Shown: positions 1 to 5,618, counted from the stretch's first letter. The stretch: DNA of 7,681 nt from Chromatiales bacterium (GCA_024641465.1 JAHEDB010000091.1:1-7681), one strand, 5' to 3'. Notes: a model not told the origin generated them from the letters alone. A program made the numbers and translations.

Positions 1-1
1 C

Positions 2-469
2 GCGGTGGATGCGGTAATGATCGAAGACACCATCCGCGCCAACGGTCTGCGCACGGTGGAAGATGTCACCAACTACACCAAGGCCGGTGGCGGTTGTTCA
101 TCGTGCCATGAAGGCATCGAAGAGATCCTCGCCAAGGTGCTGGAAGAACAGGGTGAAAGCTTTGCCGCACCGGCCATCGCCGCGACTGCCGTACCCACCT
201 CCACCATGACCAACCTGCAACGTATCCGTCGCATTGAAATGGTACTGGATTCCATTCGCCCAAATCTCCAGGCCGATAAGGGTGACGTCGAACTGGTGGA
301 AGTCGAAGGTAATACCATCTACGTCAAGATGACCGGCGCCTGTTCCGGTTGCTCGCAGGCTTCCATGACCATCGGTGGTATTCAACAACGCCTGATGGAA
401 GATCTGGGTGAGTTTATCAAAGTGGTGCCGGCATCGCAGATGCCCAAGAAAGTCAAGGCGGGGGCATAA
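2..469 (+). CDS. nifU: NifU, Fe-S cluster scaffold (3' part only)
   Basis: The reading frame is open to the left edge, so the N-terminal IscU-like scaffold domain and the first half of the central domain are missing. What remains is the end of the central [2Fe-2S] ferredoxin-like domain, with its second cysteine pair C-S-S-C at residues 32 and 35 of the visible part. A low-complexity Ala/Pro/Thr linker follows, and then a C-terminal NFU domain (about residues 72-150) with the cluster-binding C-S-G-C at 114 and 117. NifU of this three-domain type assembles transient Fe-S clusters, using sulfur from NifS, and passes them to nitrogenase component proteins in the cytoplasm. Its stop codon is 3 bases before the nifS start, so the two are almost certainly cotranscribed. 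The GTG at position 5 is internal and not a real start. Assignment to NifU rather than NfuA rests on the Bfd-like plus NFU architecture and on the adjacent nifS. Confidence 0.96.
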   Translation, partial: AVDAVMIEDTIRANGLRTVEDVTNYTKAGGGCSSCHEGIEEILAKVLEEQGESFAAPAIAATAVPTSTMTNLQRIRRIEMVLDSIRPNLQADKGDVELVEVEGNTIYVKMTGACSGCSQASMTIGGIQQRLMEDLGEFIKVVPASQMPKKVKAGA

Positions 470-472
470 GCC

Positions 473-1681
473 ATGAGTGATATCTATCTTGATAATAATG
501 CCACCACGGCGGTGGACCCGGCGGTGGTTGAGGAAATGCTACCGTTCTTTACCGAACAGTTTGGCAACCCCTCTTCCATGCACAGCTTTGGCAACAAGGT
601 CGGCCATGCGTTGAAGAAGGCGCGCAAACAGGTCCAGGCCCTGCTGGGGGCGGAACATGATTCCGAAATCATCTTCACCTCCTGCGGCACCGAATCCGAT
701 TCCACCGCCATCCTGTCCGCTATCAAGGCGCAACCGGAGCGCAAGGAAATCATTACCACCACGGTAGAACATCCGGCGATCCTGACCCTGTGTGAATTCC
801 TGGAGAAAGACGGCTACACCGTGCATCGGCTCAAGGTCGATAACAAGGGCCGTCTGGACATGGAGGAATACAAAAGCGTCCTGTCTGACAAGGTCGCCGT
901 GGTCTCGGTGATGTGGGCCAATAATGAAACAGGCACACTATTTCCGGTGGAAGAAATGGCCAGGCTCGCGCATGAGGCCGGTGTGATGTTCCACACCGAT
1001 GCGGTACAGGCCGTTGGCAAGATCAGCATCGACCTGAAGAATAGTTACATTCACATGCTGTCGGTCTCCGGTCACAAGCTGCATGCACCCAAGGGTATTG
1101 GCGTGCTGTACCTGAAGCGTGGCACACGTTTCCGTCCGCTGTTGCGTGGTGGCCATCAGGAACGCGGCCGTCGCGCCGGTACCGAGAACGCCGCCGCCGT
1201 CGTTGCCCTCGGCAAGGCCGCGGAACAGGCCATGGAATACATGGAATATGAAAACACCCAGGTCAAGGCCATGCGTGACCGCCTGGAGGCAGGCATTCTC
1301 GCCGTCGTGCCTAACGCCTTTGTCACCGGTGACCCGGGCAATCGTCTGCCCAACACCGCCAACATCGCCTTTGAATACATCGAAGGCGAGGCGATTCTAT
1401 TATTACTGAACAAGGCAGGCATCGCGGCTTCCAGTGGTTCGGCCTGTACCTCGGGCTCACTGGAACCATCGCATGTGATGCGCGCCATGGGTATCCCCTA
1501 TACCGCCGCTCACGGCACGGTACGCTTTTCCTTTTCGCGCTATAACACCATGGAAGAGGTGGAGCGAGTGATTGAGGCCGTACCGCCCATCATGGCGCAA
1601 CTACGCAAGTTGTCGCCGTACTGGGGTGAGAACGGCCCGGTGGAGAATCCGGAAAAGGCCTTTGCACCGACCTATGCGTGA
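473..1681 (+). CDS. nifS: NifS, PLP-dependent cysteine desulfurase
   Basis: This is a 402-residue, full-length class V aminotransferase-fold enzyme that converts L-cysteine to alanine and donates persulfide sulfur to NifU for nitrogenase Fe-S clusters. The N-terminus (YLDNNATT) is typical. His100 (in TVEHPAI) fits the cofactor-stacking histidine. H-T-D-A-V-Q at 174-179 carries the PLP-contacting Asp176 and Gln179. S-G-H-K places the Schiff-base lysine at 202. S-S-G-S-A-C-T-S-G-S places the catalytic cysteine at 325, on the short class I type loop. Lys202 and Cys325 have the same numbering as I recall for Azotobacter vinelandii NifS, which, with the nifU neighbour, favours NifS over IscS. The start is the ATG 3 bases after nifU, with a G-rich stretch (459-465) just upstream inside nifU. 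nifV, which often follows nifS, is not found downstream. An intrinsic terminator lies about 140 bases after the stop. Confidence 0.97.
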   Translation: MSDIYLDNNATTAVDPAVVEEMLPFFTEQFGNPSSMHSFGNKVGHALKKARKQVQALLGAEHDSEIIFTSCGTESDSTAILSAIKAQPERKEIITTTVEHPAILTLCEFLEKDGYTVHRLKVDNKGRLDMEEYKSVLSDKVAVVSVMWANNETGTLFPVEEMARLAHEAGVMFHTDAVQAVGKISIDLKNSYIHMLSVSGHKLHAPKGIGVLYLKRGTRFRPLLRGGHQERGRRAGTENAAAVVALGKAAEQAMEYMEYENTQVKAMRDRLEAGILAVVPNAFVTGDPGNRLPNTANIAFEYIEGEAILLLLNKAGIAASSGSACTSGSLEPSHVMRAMGIPYTAAHGTVRFSFSRYNTMEEVERVIEAVPPIMAQLRKLSPYWGENGPVENPEKAFAPTYA

Positions 1682-1686
1682 ATAGT

Positions 1687-1731
1687 TGTCATTGCACCCA
1701 GAGGGAGATTGCTTCGTTCCTCGCAACGACA
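1687..1731. repeat. Short REP-like palindrome after nifS
   Basis: The arms TGTCATTGC (1687-1695) and GCAACGACA (1723-1731) pair with one mismatch. The interior contains GAGATTGCTTCGTTCC, which is shared with the larger palindrome at 2007-2100, so this looks like a shortened member of the same dispersed family. It begins 5 bases after the nifS stop. Confidence 0.6.
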
Positions 1732-1820
1732 GAATTATTGGAAGCATTATTGAAATGGATGTTGTATTAACTGTACAGGCTCTCCTTGAGACATGGGCAT
1801 AAGCCACCCATGGTGTTGTG

Positions 1821-1843
1821 CCGGGGCGAAAGCCCCGGTTTTT
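1821..1843 (+). terminator. Intrinsic terminator of the nifUS transcript
   Basis: The 7-bp perfect stem CCGGGGC/GCCCCGG is closed by a GAAA tetraloop and followed directly by five T and then AATTT. This is a textbook Rho-independent terminator. It sits about 140 bases past the nifS stop, just after the CATGGG/CCCATG hairpin. Confidence 0.88.
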
Positions 1844-1910
1844 AATTTATCTCAATTGGTGTCGAACAAAGATTTAAAAGAACGAAAGGTCTTCTGATCA
1901 ATTTGTTACC

Positions 1911-1938
1911 CGTCATTCCGGCAAAGGCCGGAATCCAT
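1911..1938 (+). repeat. REP-like repeat, CGTCATTCCGGC type, copy 1
   Basis: ATTCCGGC (1915-1922) pairs with GCCGGAAT (1927-1934) across an AAAG loop. The flanking CGTC and CCAT match the widespread family of bacterial dispersed repeats reading CGTCATTCC...GGAATCCA. A second copy in the opposite orientation lies at 2163-2189. Confidence 0.7.
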
Positions 1939-2006
1939 ATAATTTAAAGAGTTAAATAAATGTTCCAATAAGGTGTTCAGTCACGGTTAAAGCGAAACAT
2001 GAGACT

Positions 2007-2100
2007 GTCTTTGCGAGGCCTGTTTGTTAGGCCGCGGCAATCTCCTGTTCAGGACGTAATAGATGGAGATTGCTTCGTCGTTATCTCTTCTCGCAAAGAC
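2007..2100. repeat. 94-bp imperfect palindrome, TTTGCGAG/CTCGCAAA family
   Basis: Perfect 11-bp terminal arms GTCTTTGCGAG (2007-2017) and CTCGCAAAGAC (2090-2100) enclose a second inner inverted pair, GCAATCTCC (2037-2045) and GGAGATTGC (2065-2073). It resembles the very common bacterial dispersed repeat with 'gcaatctcc...ggagattgcttcgtcg' segments. The short palindrome at 1687-1731 carries the same core. Confidence 0.72.
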
Positions 2101-2162
2101 GTGCGTTTTTTCTTGTATGTCGACAGAAAATAAATGATGGATATTAATTAGGGACAGTTATT

Positions 2163-2189
2163 TAGATTCCGACCTTCGCCGGAATGACG
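2163..2189 (-). repeat. REP-like repeat, CGTCATTCCGGC type, copy 2 (inverted)
   Basis: Read on the minus strand this is CGTCATTCCGGC, then GAAGG, then TCGGAATC, nearly identical to copy 1 at 1911-1938. Together the two copies form an inverted pair around the palindrome at 2007-2100. Confidence 0.68.
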
Positions 2190-2257
2190 AGTTAATCGGA
2201 CCTTGCCTGAATATATTGAACAATTTTGTAACAACTAACGTGCAACAGGAGTGAAAA

Positions 2258-2476
2258 ATGTCAATCGAACAAATACGCGGTTTTTCTGATAAGGCAAGAT
2301 CGGATGCGGTTCTTGGGGAGCAGTTGAAGGCCTGTCAGAAGATGAAGGAGATGTTTGCCCTGGCCAGGGATAATGGATTTGAGTTTGTTGAAGATGCCCT
2401 GTATCCACCAAACGAGCCTCAATTCACAGCAGACCAGCTTTCTGAAAGACTGGCCAAGGCCCTGTTACGCGCCTGA
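2258..2476 (+). CDS. Nif11 domain protein
   Basis: This 72-residue protein matches the Nif11 family pattern (MSxEQ...F..K...D..L...LK......E...LA...GF.F): it starts MSIEQIRGF and has LGEQLKAC and FALARDNGFEFVEDAL at about residues 34-49. Nif11 proteins occur in nif clusters with no established biochemical role; related sequences serve as leader peptides of ribosomally made natural products. Here the domain is followed by a short helical tail and the stop. No Gly-Gly cleavage motif and no Cys/Ser/Thr-rich core is present, so the stand-alone nif form is more likely than a precursor. An AGGAG ribosome binding site (2247-2251) lies 6 bases before the ATG. It is monocistronic by context, with a terminator-containing repeat region upstream and a hairpin at its 3' end. 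Its own promoter is not recognised. Confidence 0.85.
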   Translation: MSIEQIRGFSDKARSDAVLGEQLKACQKMKEMFALARDNGFEFVEDALYPPNEPQFTADQLSERLAKALLRA

Positions 2477-2484
2477 GGTTGGGC

Positions 2485-2512
2485 AAAGCCCTTCAATTAC
2501 ATGAAGGGCTTT
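2485..2512. terminator. Hairpin shared by converging nif11 and alkB ends
   Basis: A perfect 10-bp stem, AAAGCCCTTC (2485-2494) and GAAGGGCTTT (2503-2512), has an 8-base loop, 8 bases after the nif11 stop. The downstream T content is modest on either strand. The right arm lies within the last codons of the minus-strand alkB gene and the left arm overlaps its stop. It probably works mainly as the nif11 terminator. Confidence 0.7.
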
Positions 2513-3146
2513 CTGTGTCTAAAATCATGCTGTCGACGCCTTCCTGCCTCGACATAACAACCTGGCGAAAGGTCAGATTAATGCGTGGCTTGTATATCTC
2601 GTCCTGCGAGGGAACGCAGTGTTGCCACTGTTGCTGAAATCCAGCTTGCATGATCACCAGTTCCCCATCGTGTAGCTCGATGTATCCGGACTCCCCCATA
2701 TCTTTCGGTCGAAAGTGAAACTGGCGACTTTGTCCGAGACTAAGCGAGGCGATTGATGGGCTGTCACCCAGTTCCGGTTCATCGTCGGCATGCCAGCCAA
2801 CATGGTCCTGACCATCGCGATAATAGGTTACCAGAACTGAATTGAAACTCCGTGACGCGATATCTTCAACCCGATTTTTAATGCTTATCAGTGGCTCTAC
2901 CCAACGCTGACTTGGCATTTGATTTTCAGAGTAACGGTAGTGAACACCTTCGTCGGCATACCAGGCCTGCTGGCGCGGGATATCAAAACGGCGTCCATAG
3001 GCCACGAAATGGGTTTGCCAGTCCAGTCCACGGATCAGATTGGCCAGCAGGGCATTGCTTTGCTGTTCGGTATACAGTCGCCCATGCAGAGTCAGTAAAC
3101 CCTGTTGCTGTGGTGAGTCGAAGGCATTAATCATAAAGTTCATCAT
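2493..3146 (-). CDS. AlkB-like 2OG-Fe(II) dioxygenase (alkylated DNA repair)
   Basis: This is a 217-residue protein of the AlkB superfamily, closest in pattern to the ALKBH2/3-like bacterial group. Such enzymes remove methyl groups such as 1-methyladenine and 3-methylcytosine from nucleic acids by Fe(II)/2-oxoglutarate-dependent oxidation. The Fe ligands are His119 and Asp121 in GWHADDEPELG and the distal His176 in WQHCVP. R-I-N-L-T-F-R (Arg188 and Arg194) is the 2OG/substrate arginine signature, and FNSVLVTYYRDGQDHVGWH (101-119) is the usual strand-turn before HxD. PRQQAWYADEGVHYRYS (57-73) fits the nucleotide-recognition lid. The start is uncertain: ATGs lie at 3146, 3143 and 3134 and none has a clear ribosome binding site. 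The gene converges with nif11 and is divergent from the DUF1508 gene. It is not a usual nif gene. The specific substrate is not inferable. Confidence 0.93.
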   Translation of the reverse strand: MMNFMINAFDSPQQQGLLTLHGRLYTEQQSNALLANLIRGLDWQTHFVAYGRRFDIPRQQAWYADEGVHYRYSENQMPSQRWVEPLISIKNRVEDIASRSFNSVLVTYYRDGQDHVGWHADDEPELGDSPSIASLSLGQSRQFHFRPKDMGESGYIELHDGELVIMQAGFQQQWQHCVPSQDEIYKPRINLTFRQVVMSRQEGVDSMILDTESPSCN

Positions 3147-3256
3147 GCAGGATATTTGCCAGTTCAGTCACGGCCCGGATCGCCAGGTTTTGCTGATAAA
3201 ATACGCCCCACTTTACATGATGGCCGTAAGATTCCTGACATTCTGCACCGATGGAT

Positions 3257-3272
3257 TGTTTCGGACACGACA
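3257..3272 (+). promoter_or_regulatory. NifA-type upstream activator site (TGT-N10-ACA)
   Basis: There is an exact TGT-N10-ACA match, extended to ATTGT-N10-ACAAT (3255-3274) as a perfect dyad. Its centre is about 85 bases upstream of the start point expected for the sigma-54 promoter at 3323-3338, within the range where NifA enhancer sites work. No other exact TGT-N10-ACA was found in the intergenic regions I checked. Confidence 0.75.
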
Positions 3273-3302
3273 ATTCACCCGCTGTGGCGGCATAAAAGCC
3301 CG

Positions 3303-3317
3303 AAAGTTGGCAACTTT
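3303..3317. promoter_or_regulatory. Small dyad just upstream of the -24 element
   Basis: AAAGTT-GGC-AACTTT is a perfect 6-bp inverted repeat ending 5 bases before the TGGCAC element. It could be a protein binding site or chance; no known regulator is recognised. Confidence 0.3.
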
Positions 3318-3322
3318 AAAAC

Positions 3323-3338
3323 TGGCACAGCATTTGCT
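3323..3338 (+). promoter_or_regulatory. Sigma-54 (RpoN) -24/-12 promoter of the DUF1508 gene
   Basis: TGGCAC-AGCAT-TTGCT is an exact match to the consensus TGGCAC-N5-TTGCW, with the GG and GC dinucleotides at the correct 10-base spacing. Transcription would start near 3350, about 53 bases before the ATG at 3403. With the NifA-type site at 3257-3272 this predicts nitrogen-fixation-dependent expression. Confidence 0.85.
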
Positions 3339-3402
3339 CCATTGTAGCTATAGAAGCCAGATGATGAAACGCATGGCCGGATATCGAATCGGGAGAACTT
3401 TT

Positions 3403-3735
3403 ATGGCGGCGGTTTTTGAACTTAAGAACAGTGATAATGAGCAGTATTGTTTTAATTTTATAAACAGTCAGGGTGATCTGCTGCTGATCAGCGCCGAATA
3501 CCCCGATAAGCAGGGGGCGGAGCAGGCCATCAAGGATGTCAAGTTTGGTTCTCTGATGAACAATCAAATCGCTGCCGGCAAGGTGGCCGATGGCAGTAGC
3601 TTTTTTGTCATCAAGGATACGACCGGTGATGTGCTGGTCAAGAGCGTCCTGTTCGACTCGCAGATGGTGTTTGACAACGCCCTGCACACCGTCAAGGACA
3701 ATGCCTGTATTGCTGAAATACATGACCTGACATAA
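3403..3735 (+). CDS. Tandem DUF1508 (YegP-like) protein
   Basis: A 110-residue cytoplasmic protein with two consecutive DUF1508 repeats. The first, about residues 4-47, reads F-E-L-K-N-S...FNFINSQGDLLLISAEYPDKQGAEQAI. The second, about 57-108, is built the same way: GSSFFVIKDTTGDVLVKS...A...V. The domain forms a small alpha/beta fold, and YegP-like proteins have no firmly known function. The ATG at 3403 is chosen because GGGAGA (3391-3396) is well spaced before it and the first DUF1508 strand starts just after. The frame stays open further upstream, and an ATG at 3361 is a possible longer start. A consensus sigma-54 promoter and a NifA-type site precede the gene, so it is most likely a member of the nif regulon. 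A MITE-like element begins immediately after the stop. Confidence 0.88.
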   Translation: MAAVFELKNSDNEQYCFNFINSQGDLLLISAEYPDKQGAEQAIKDVKFGSLMNNQIAAGKVADGSSFFVIKDTTGDVLVKSVLFDSQMVFDNALHTVKDNACIAEIHDLT

Positions 3736-3925
3736 GGGTACCTCTAAAAATTCACTAAAGCAGTGCTGGCTGCGTTAAAAACAAGCTAAAAATGCTCATT
3801 TATTACGTGTAATTGCTCCCGCCCTTCCATGGGCTTCGCGTAATAAGTACATCCTGTACAAAACTGCGCTTTCTCGCTTATTTTTGCCTTGCCATCATCT
3901 GCTTGATTGAATTTATAGAGGCGCC
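3736..3925. mobile_element. MITE-like element, copy 1
   Basis: This non-coding 190-bp element has imperfect terminal inverted repeats. The left end reads CCTCTAAAAATTCACTAAAG, and the right end on the opposite strand reads CCTCTATAAATTCAATCAAG. The centre has inverted TTATTACG (3800-3807) and CGTAATAA (3839-3846), plus GTACA-TCC-TGTAC (3848-3860). A 54-base stretch (3816-3869) is identical to 5910-5963 in copy 2. There is no transposase, so it would need one in trans. It starts right after the TAA of the DUF1508 gene and separates that gene from the one at 3961. The outer right end (GGCGCC) differs from the left (GGGTACC), and no clear target duplication is visible. Confidence 0.82.
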
Positions 3926-3960
3926 AGCGTCAGCCAGACCAGAAGTGAACAAAGGCCGTT

Positions 3961-4593
3961 ATGGGGATAGAGTTAAATATTGCTGAAGAGTTTGCCACGA
4001 TTAGCGTGGCGGCGACGGAAACGGCGTCGATCAAGGGCATCATCAGCTCCGAAATCACGAAACAGGAATTCAGTCTGCAATTCAATCGCCTGATTGAAGA
4101 GCTAGCCAGATGCCTTGATGTTATCAGCCAGCATTTGTCGCCGTTTGCCGCGCTGGATACTGAGTCGGCCTTCATGGACAGGTTTGATGAACTCTATACG
4201 GCCTACAGTGATTGTTATCTGGCTGAGGTCAGTAAGCCGAGACAGTATTCGGCCGAGGCCTATGAGCATTATCTGGTATTGAAGACCTTCCGTGAATGCA
4301 AAACCCAATTTCCGCTGCTAAAACGAGTTTTCGAGCGCCTGGATAAATTAGTCGATAAATGGCTTACCAATGATGCCTGGCTGGCCATGAGTATCGATAA
4401 TCTTTTGAAAAGGCAGCAGCGCCTGTTAACGGAGGTGGCCGAAATGAAAAAAAAGGACCCGTCCGATGCCTTCCTGATCTTGAGTTCGGCCTATGCCGCC
4501 TTCGATGACTATCTAAATTTCATAGCGAAAAAGCGCGAGCAGTTGCGGGTCAAGCCTGTTATGGACAGTCATAGCGAATACAAAGTAATCTAG
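3961..4593 (+). CDS. Uncharacterised helical protein
   Basis: I do not recognise this 210-residue protein. It appears almost entirely alpha-helical, with no signal peptide or membrane segment, so it is probably cytoplasmic. It carries aromatic/acidic heptad-like stretches (FDELYTAYSDCYLAEV at 75-90, YEHYLVLKTFRECKTQFPLL at 101-120) and a basic-acidic helix RQQRLLTEVAEMKKK (151-165). The three cysteines at 51, 85 and 113 form no CxxC motif. The ATG is preceded by AAAGG (3951-3955) at good spacing. It lies downstream of the DUF1508 gene with the MITE-like element between them, so it may be read from the same sigma-54 promoter; no promoter of its own is seen. Codon choice resembles that of its neighbours, and the frame is long and well supported. 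The function is unknown. Confidence 0.8.
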   Translation: MGIELNIAEEFATISVAATETASIKGIISSEITKQEFSLQFNRLIEELARCLDVISQHLSPFAALDTESAFMDRFDELYTAYSDCYLAEVSKPRQYSAEAYEHYLVLKTFRECKTQFPLLKRVFERLDKLVDKWLTNDAWLAMSIDNLLKRQQRLLTEVAEMKKKDPSDAFLILSSAYAAFDDYLNFIAKKREQLRVKPVMDSHSEYKVI

Positions 4594-4624
4594 TAGCACC
4601 GTAATATTGTCTGCCACGCCTTTT

Positions 4625-4655
4625 CGAATGATGCATGTCATTCGGCGAGATTTTT
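4625..4655 (+). terminator. Probable terminator after the 210-residue ORF
   Basis: The perfect 7-bp stem CGAATGA (4625-4631) and TCATTCG (4638-4644) has loop TGCATG and is followed by GCGAG and then ATTTTT (4650-4655). The T run is a few bases away from the stem, so efficiency is uncertain. It lies about 30 bases after the stop at 4593. Confidence 0.5.
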
Positions 4656-4753
4656 AAACACGACACTTCGTCCCGTCGAGAAGAGCAGGTGACCTCATCG
4701 ATATCCCCGCCTGGCAAGTTATTGCCCGCACAAATCGTTTTAGTCTACCGATA

Positions 4754-4767
4754 GCTCGCAAACGAGC
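4754..4767 (+). promoter_or_regulatory. Hairpin abutting the methyltransferase start codon
   Basis: GCTCG-CAAA-CGAGC is a perfect 5-bp stem that ends on the base before the ATG at 4768, in the place where a ribosome binding site would be expected. No Shine-Dalgarno sequence is visible. It may lower translation or be chance. Confidence 0.3.
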
Positions 4768-5382
4768 ATGAGCGGTCGTGACAAGCAGCGCTGGTTACAA
4801 ATGTGGCACAAGCAGCAGACCGGGGAATTTCACCAGACCAGGGTAAACAAATACCTGGCCCGCTTCTGGCCTGCATTGGACATCGCCCGAGGCAATCGGG
4901 TGTTTGTGCCCCTGTGTGGCAAAAGCCTCGACATGATCTGGCTGGCCGAGCAGGGCTGTGACGTCATCGGTGTCGAATTGAGCCCCATCGCCGTCGCGGC
5001 CTTTTTCAGGGAAAACCATCTGCGCGTCAGCAAACGCCGTATGGGGGCATTCACTCTGTGGCGACATGCAAACATCAGTATCCTGTGTGGCGACTATTTT
5101 GCCTTGACCCGGGCGGAGTTGGGGCATATCGATACGGTCTACGACCGTGCCGCACTCACCGCCTTGCCGGAAGACATTCGTATATTGTATGTTGCCCACC
5201 TGCAACACCTCATTGCCGCGACCACCCACGTTTTTTTGCTGACCATCGAGGATGAGGCTGCCGCGCGGATCGATGAGGAGGTGGTGTCGTTGTATGCGGG
5301 GGAGTTTGATATCCGGGTGGAGTTTATCGATAGCGTGGATGGGGCGGAAGAATATAAAGTATATCGTTTGAAGAGACGCTGA
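4768..5382 (+). CDS. tpm: Thiopurine S-methyltransferase (TPMT family)
   Basis: This 204-residue SAM-dependent methyltransferase belongs to the bacterial Tpm/TPMT family. Such enzymes methylate thiopurines and, in some bacteria, selenium or tellurium compounds. The family signatures are in order: W9 and W13 with TGEFHQTRVN (18-27), the SAM-binding FVPLCGKSLDM (46-56), WLAEQGCDVIGVELSPIAV (58-76), CGDYFAL (107-113) and VYDRAALTALP (124-134). The start cannot move inward because the conserved N-terminal tryptophans would be lost, although no ribosome binding site is seen. The protein is slightly shorter than the usual 215-220 residues: after FLLTIE (156-161) the normally conserved M-x-G-P-P-F-type segment is absent, and the chain goes directly to an acidic helix EDEAAARIDEEVVSLY. 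Its physiological substrate is therefore less certain. A terminator overlaps its stop, so it is a single-gene unit. Confidence 0.92.
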   Translation: MSGRDKQRWLQMWHKQQTGEFHQTRVNKYLARFWPALDIARGNRVFVPLCGKSLDMIWLAEQGCDVIGVELSPIAVAAFFRENHLRVSKRRMGAFTLWRHANISILCGDYFALTRAELGHIDTVYDRAALTALPEDIRILYVAHLQHLIAATTHVFLLTIEDEAAARIDEEVVSLYAGEFDIRVEFIDSVDGAEEYKVYRLKRR

Positions 5383-5410
5383 TAAGACGCTCAGGCGTTT
5401 ATCAATTTTT
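5381..5410 (+). terminator. Intrinsic terminator of the methyltransferase gene
   Basis: GATAAGACGC (5381-5390) pairs with GCGTTTATC (5395-5403), with one bulged base, across a TCAG loop. AATTTTT follows. The stem begins inside the stop codon, a compact Rho-independent terminator. Confidence 0.82.
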
Positions 5411-5602
5411 ACTGTTAGATTGAGGCCGGACAGTCAGATTTTCTCGAATGGCCGATACATGAAACATTGATGCACGCCAATCATGCATGATAACTACCAT
5501 TTGCACCTAAATAGAGCCTGCCACTAAGGACATTAATATCAGGATGTGGAGCCAGGTTATTGATTTTTAGCATATAAATATTTTCCCTGATATAGCGGCT
5601 AC

Positions 5603-5618
5603 TGGCACAAATGTTGAA
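5603..5618 (+). promoter_or_regulatory. Sigma-54-like promoter of the 56-residue ORF
   Basis: TGGCAC-AAATG-TTGAA has a perfect -24 half and correct spacing, but the -12 element reads TTGAA instead of TTGCA, so one bp of the key GC is lost. The start point would be near 5630, about 29 bases before the ATG at 5659. No TGT-N10-ACA site was found in 5383-5602. This is a plausible but weakened RpoN promoter. Confidence 0.5.

Larger units (their letters stand above)
1682..2257. other. Gene-free, repeat-rich spacer between nifS and nif11
   Basis: No convincing ORF, tRNA or rRNA is seen in these 576 bases. They hold a REP-like palindrome, a hairpin with arms CATGGG (1792-1797) and CCCATG (1807-1812), a GC-rich intrinsic terminator, and two inverted copies of a CGTCATTCCGGC-type repeat flanking a larger TTTGCGAG/CTCGCAAA palindrome. 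I found neither a sigma-54 -24/-12 motif nor a TGT-N10-ACA site here, so the promoter of the downstream nif11 gene is not identified. Confidence 0.7.

Noticed and set aside
1601..1807. Minus-strand ORF covering the end of nifS and the following repeat
   Set aside because: It is a shadow of nifS and a palindrome; no protein family is recognisable.
1682..2257. CRISPR array
   Set aside because: The repeats here are a few palindromic copies in both orientations without regular spacing or unique spacers.
3040..3402. Long upstream extension of the DUF1508 frame
   Set aside because: It overlaps alkB on the other strand, runs through the NifA-type site and sigma-54 promoter, and has no family similarity; the ATG at 3403 has a good ribosome binding site.
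4712..4725. TGGCAA-GTTA-TTGC upstream of the methyltransferase as a sigma-54 promoter
   Set aside because: The GG-to-GC spacing is 9 bases instead of 10, which normally abolishes RpoN recognition, and the match is explained by a GGCAA/TTGCC inverted repeat.
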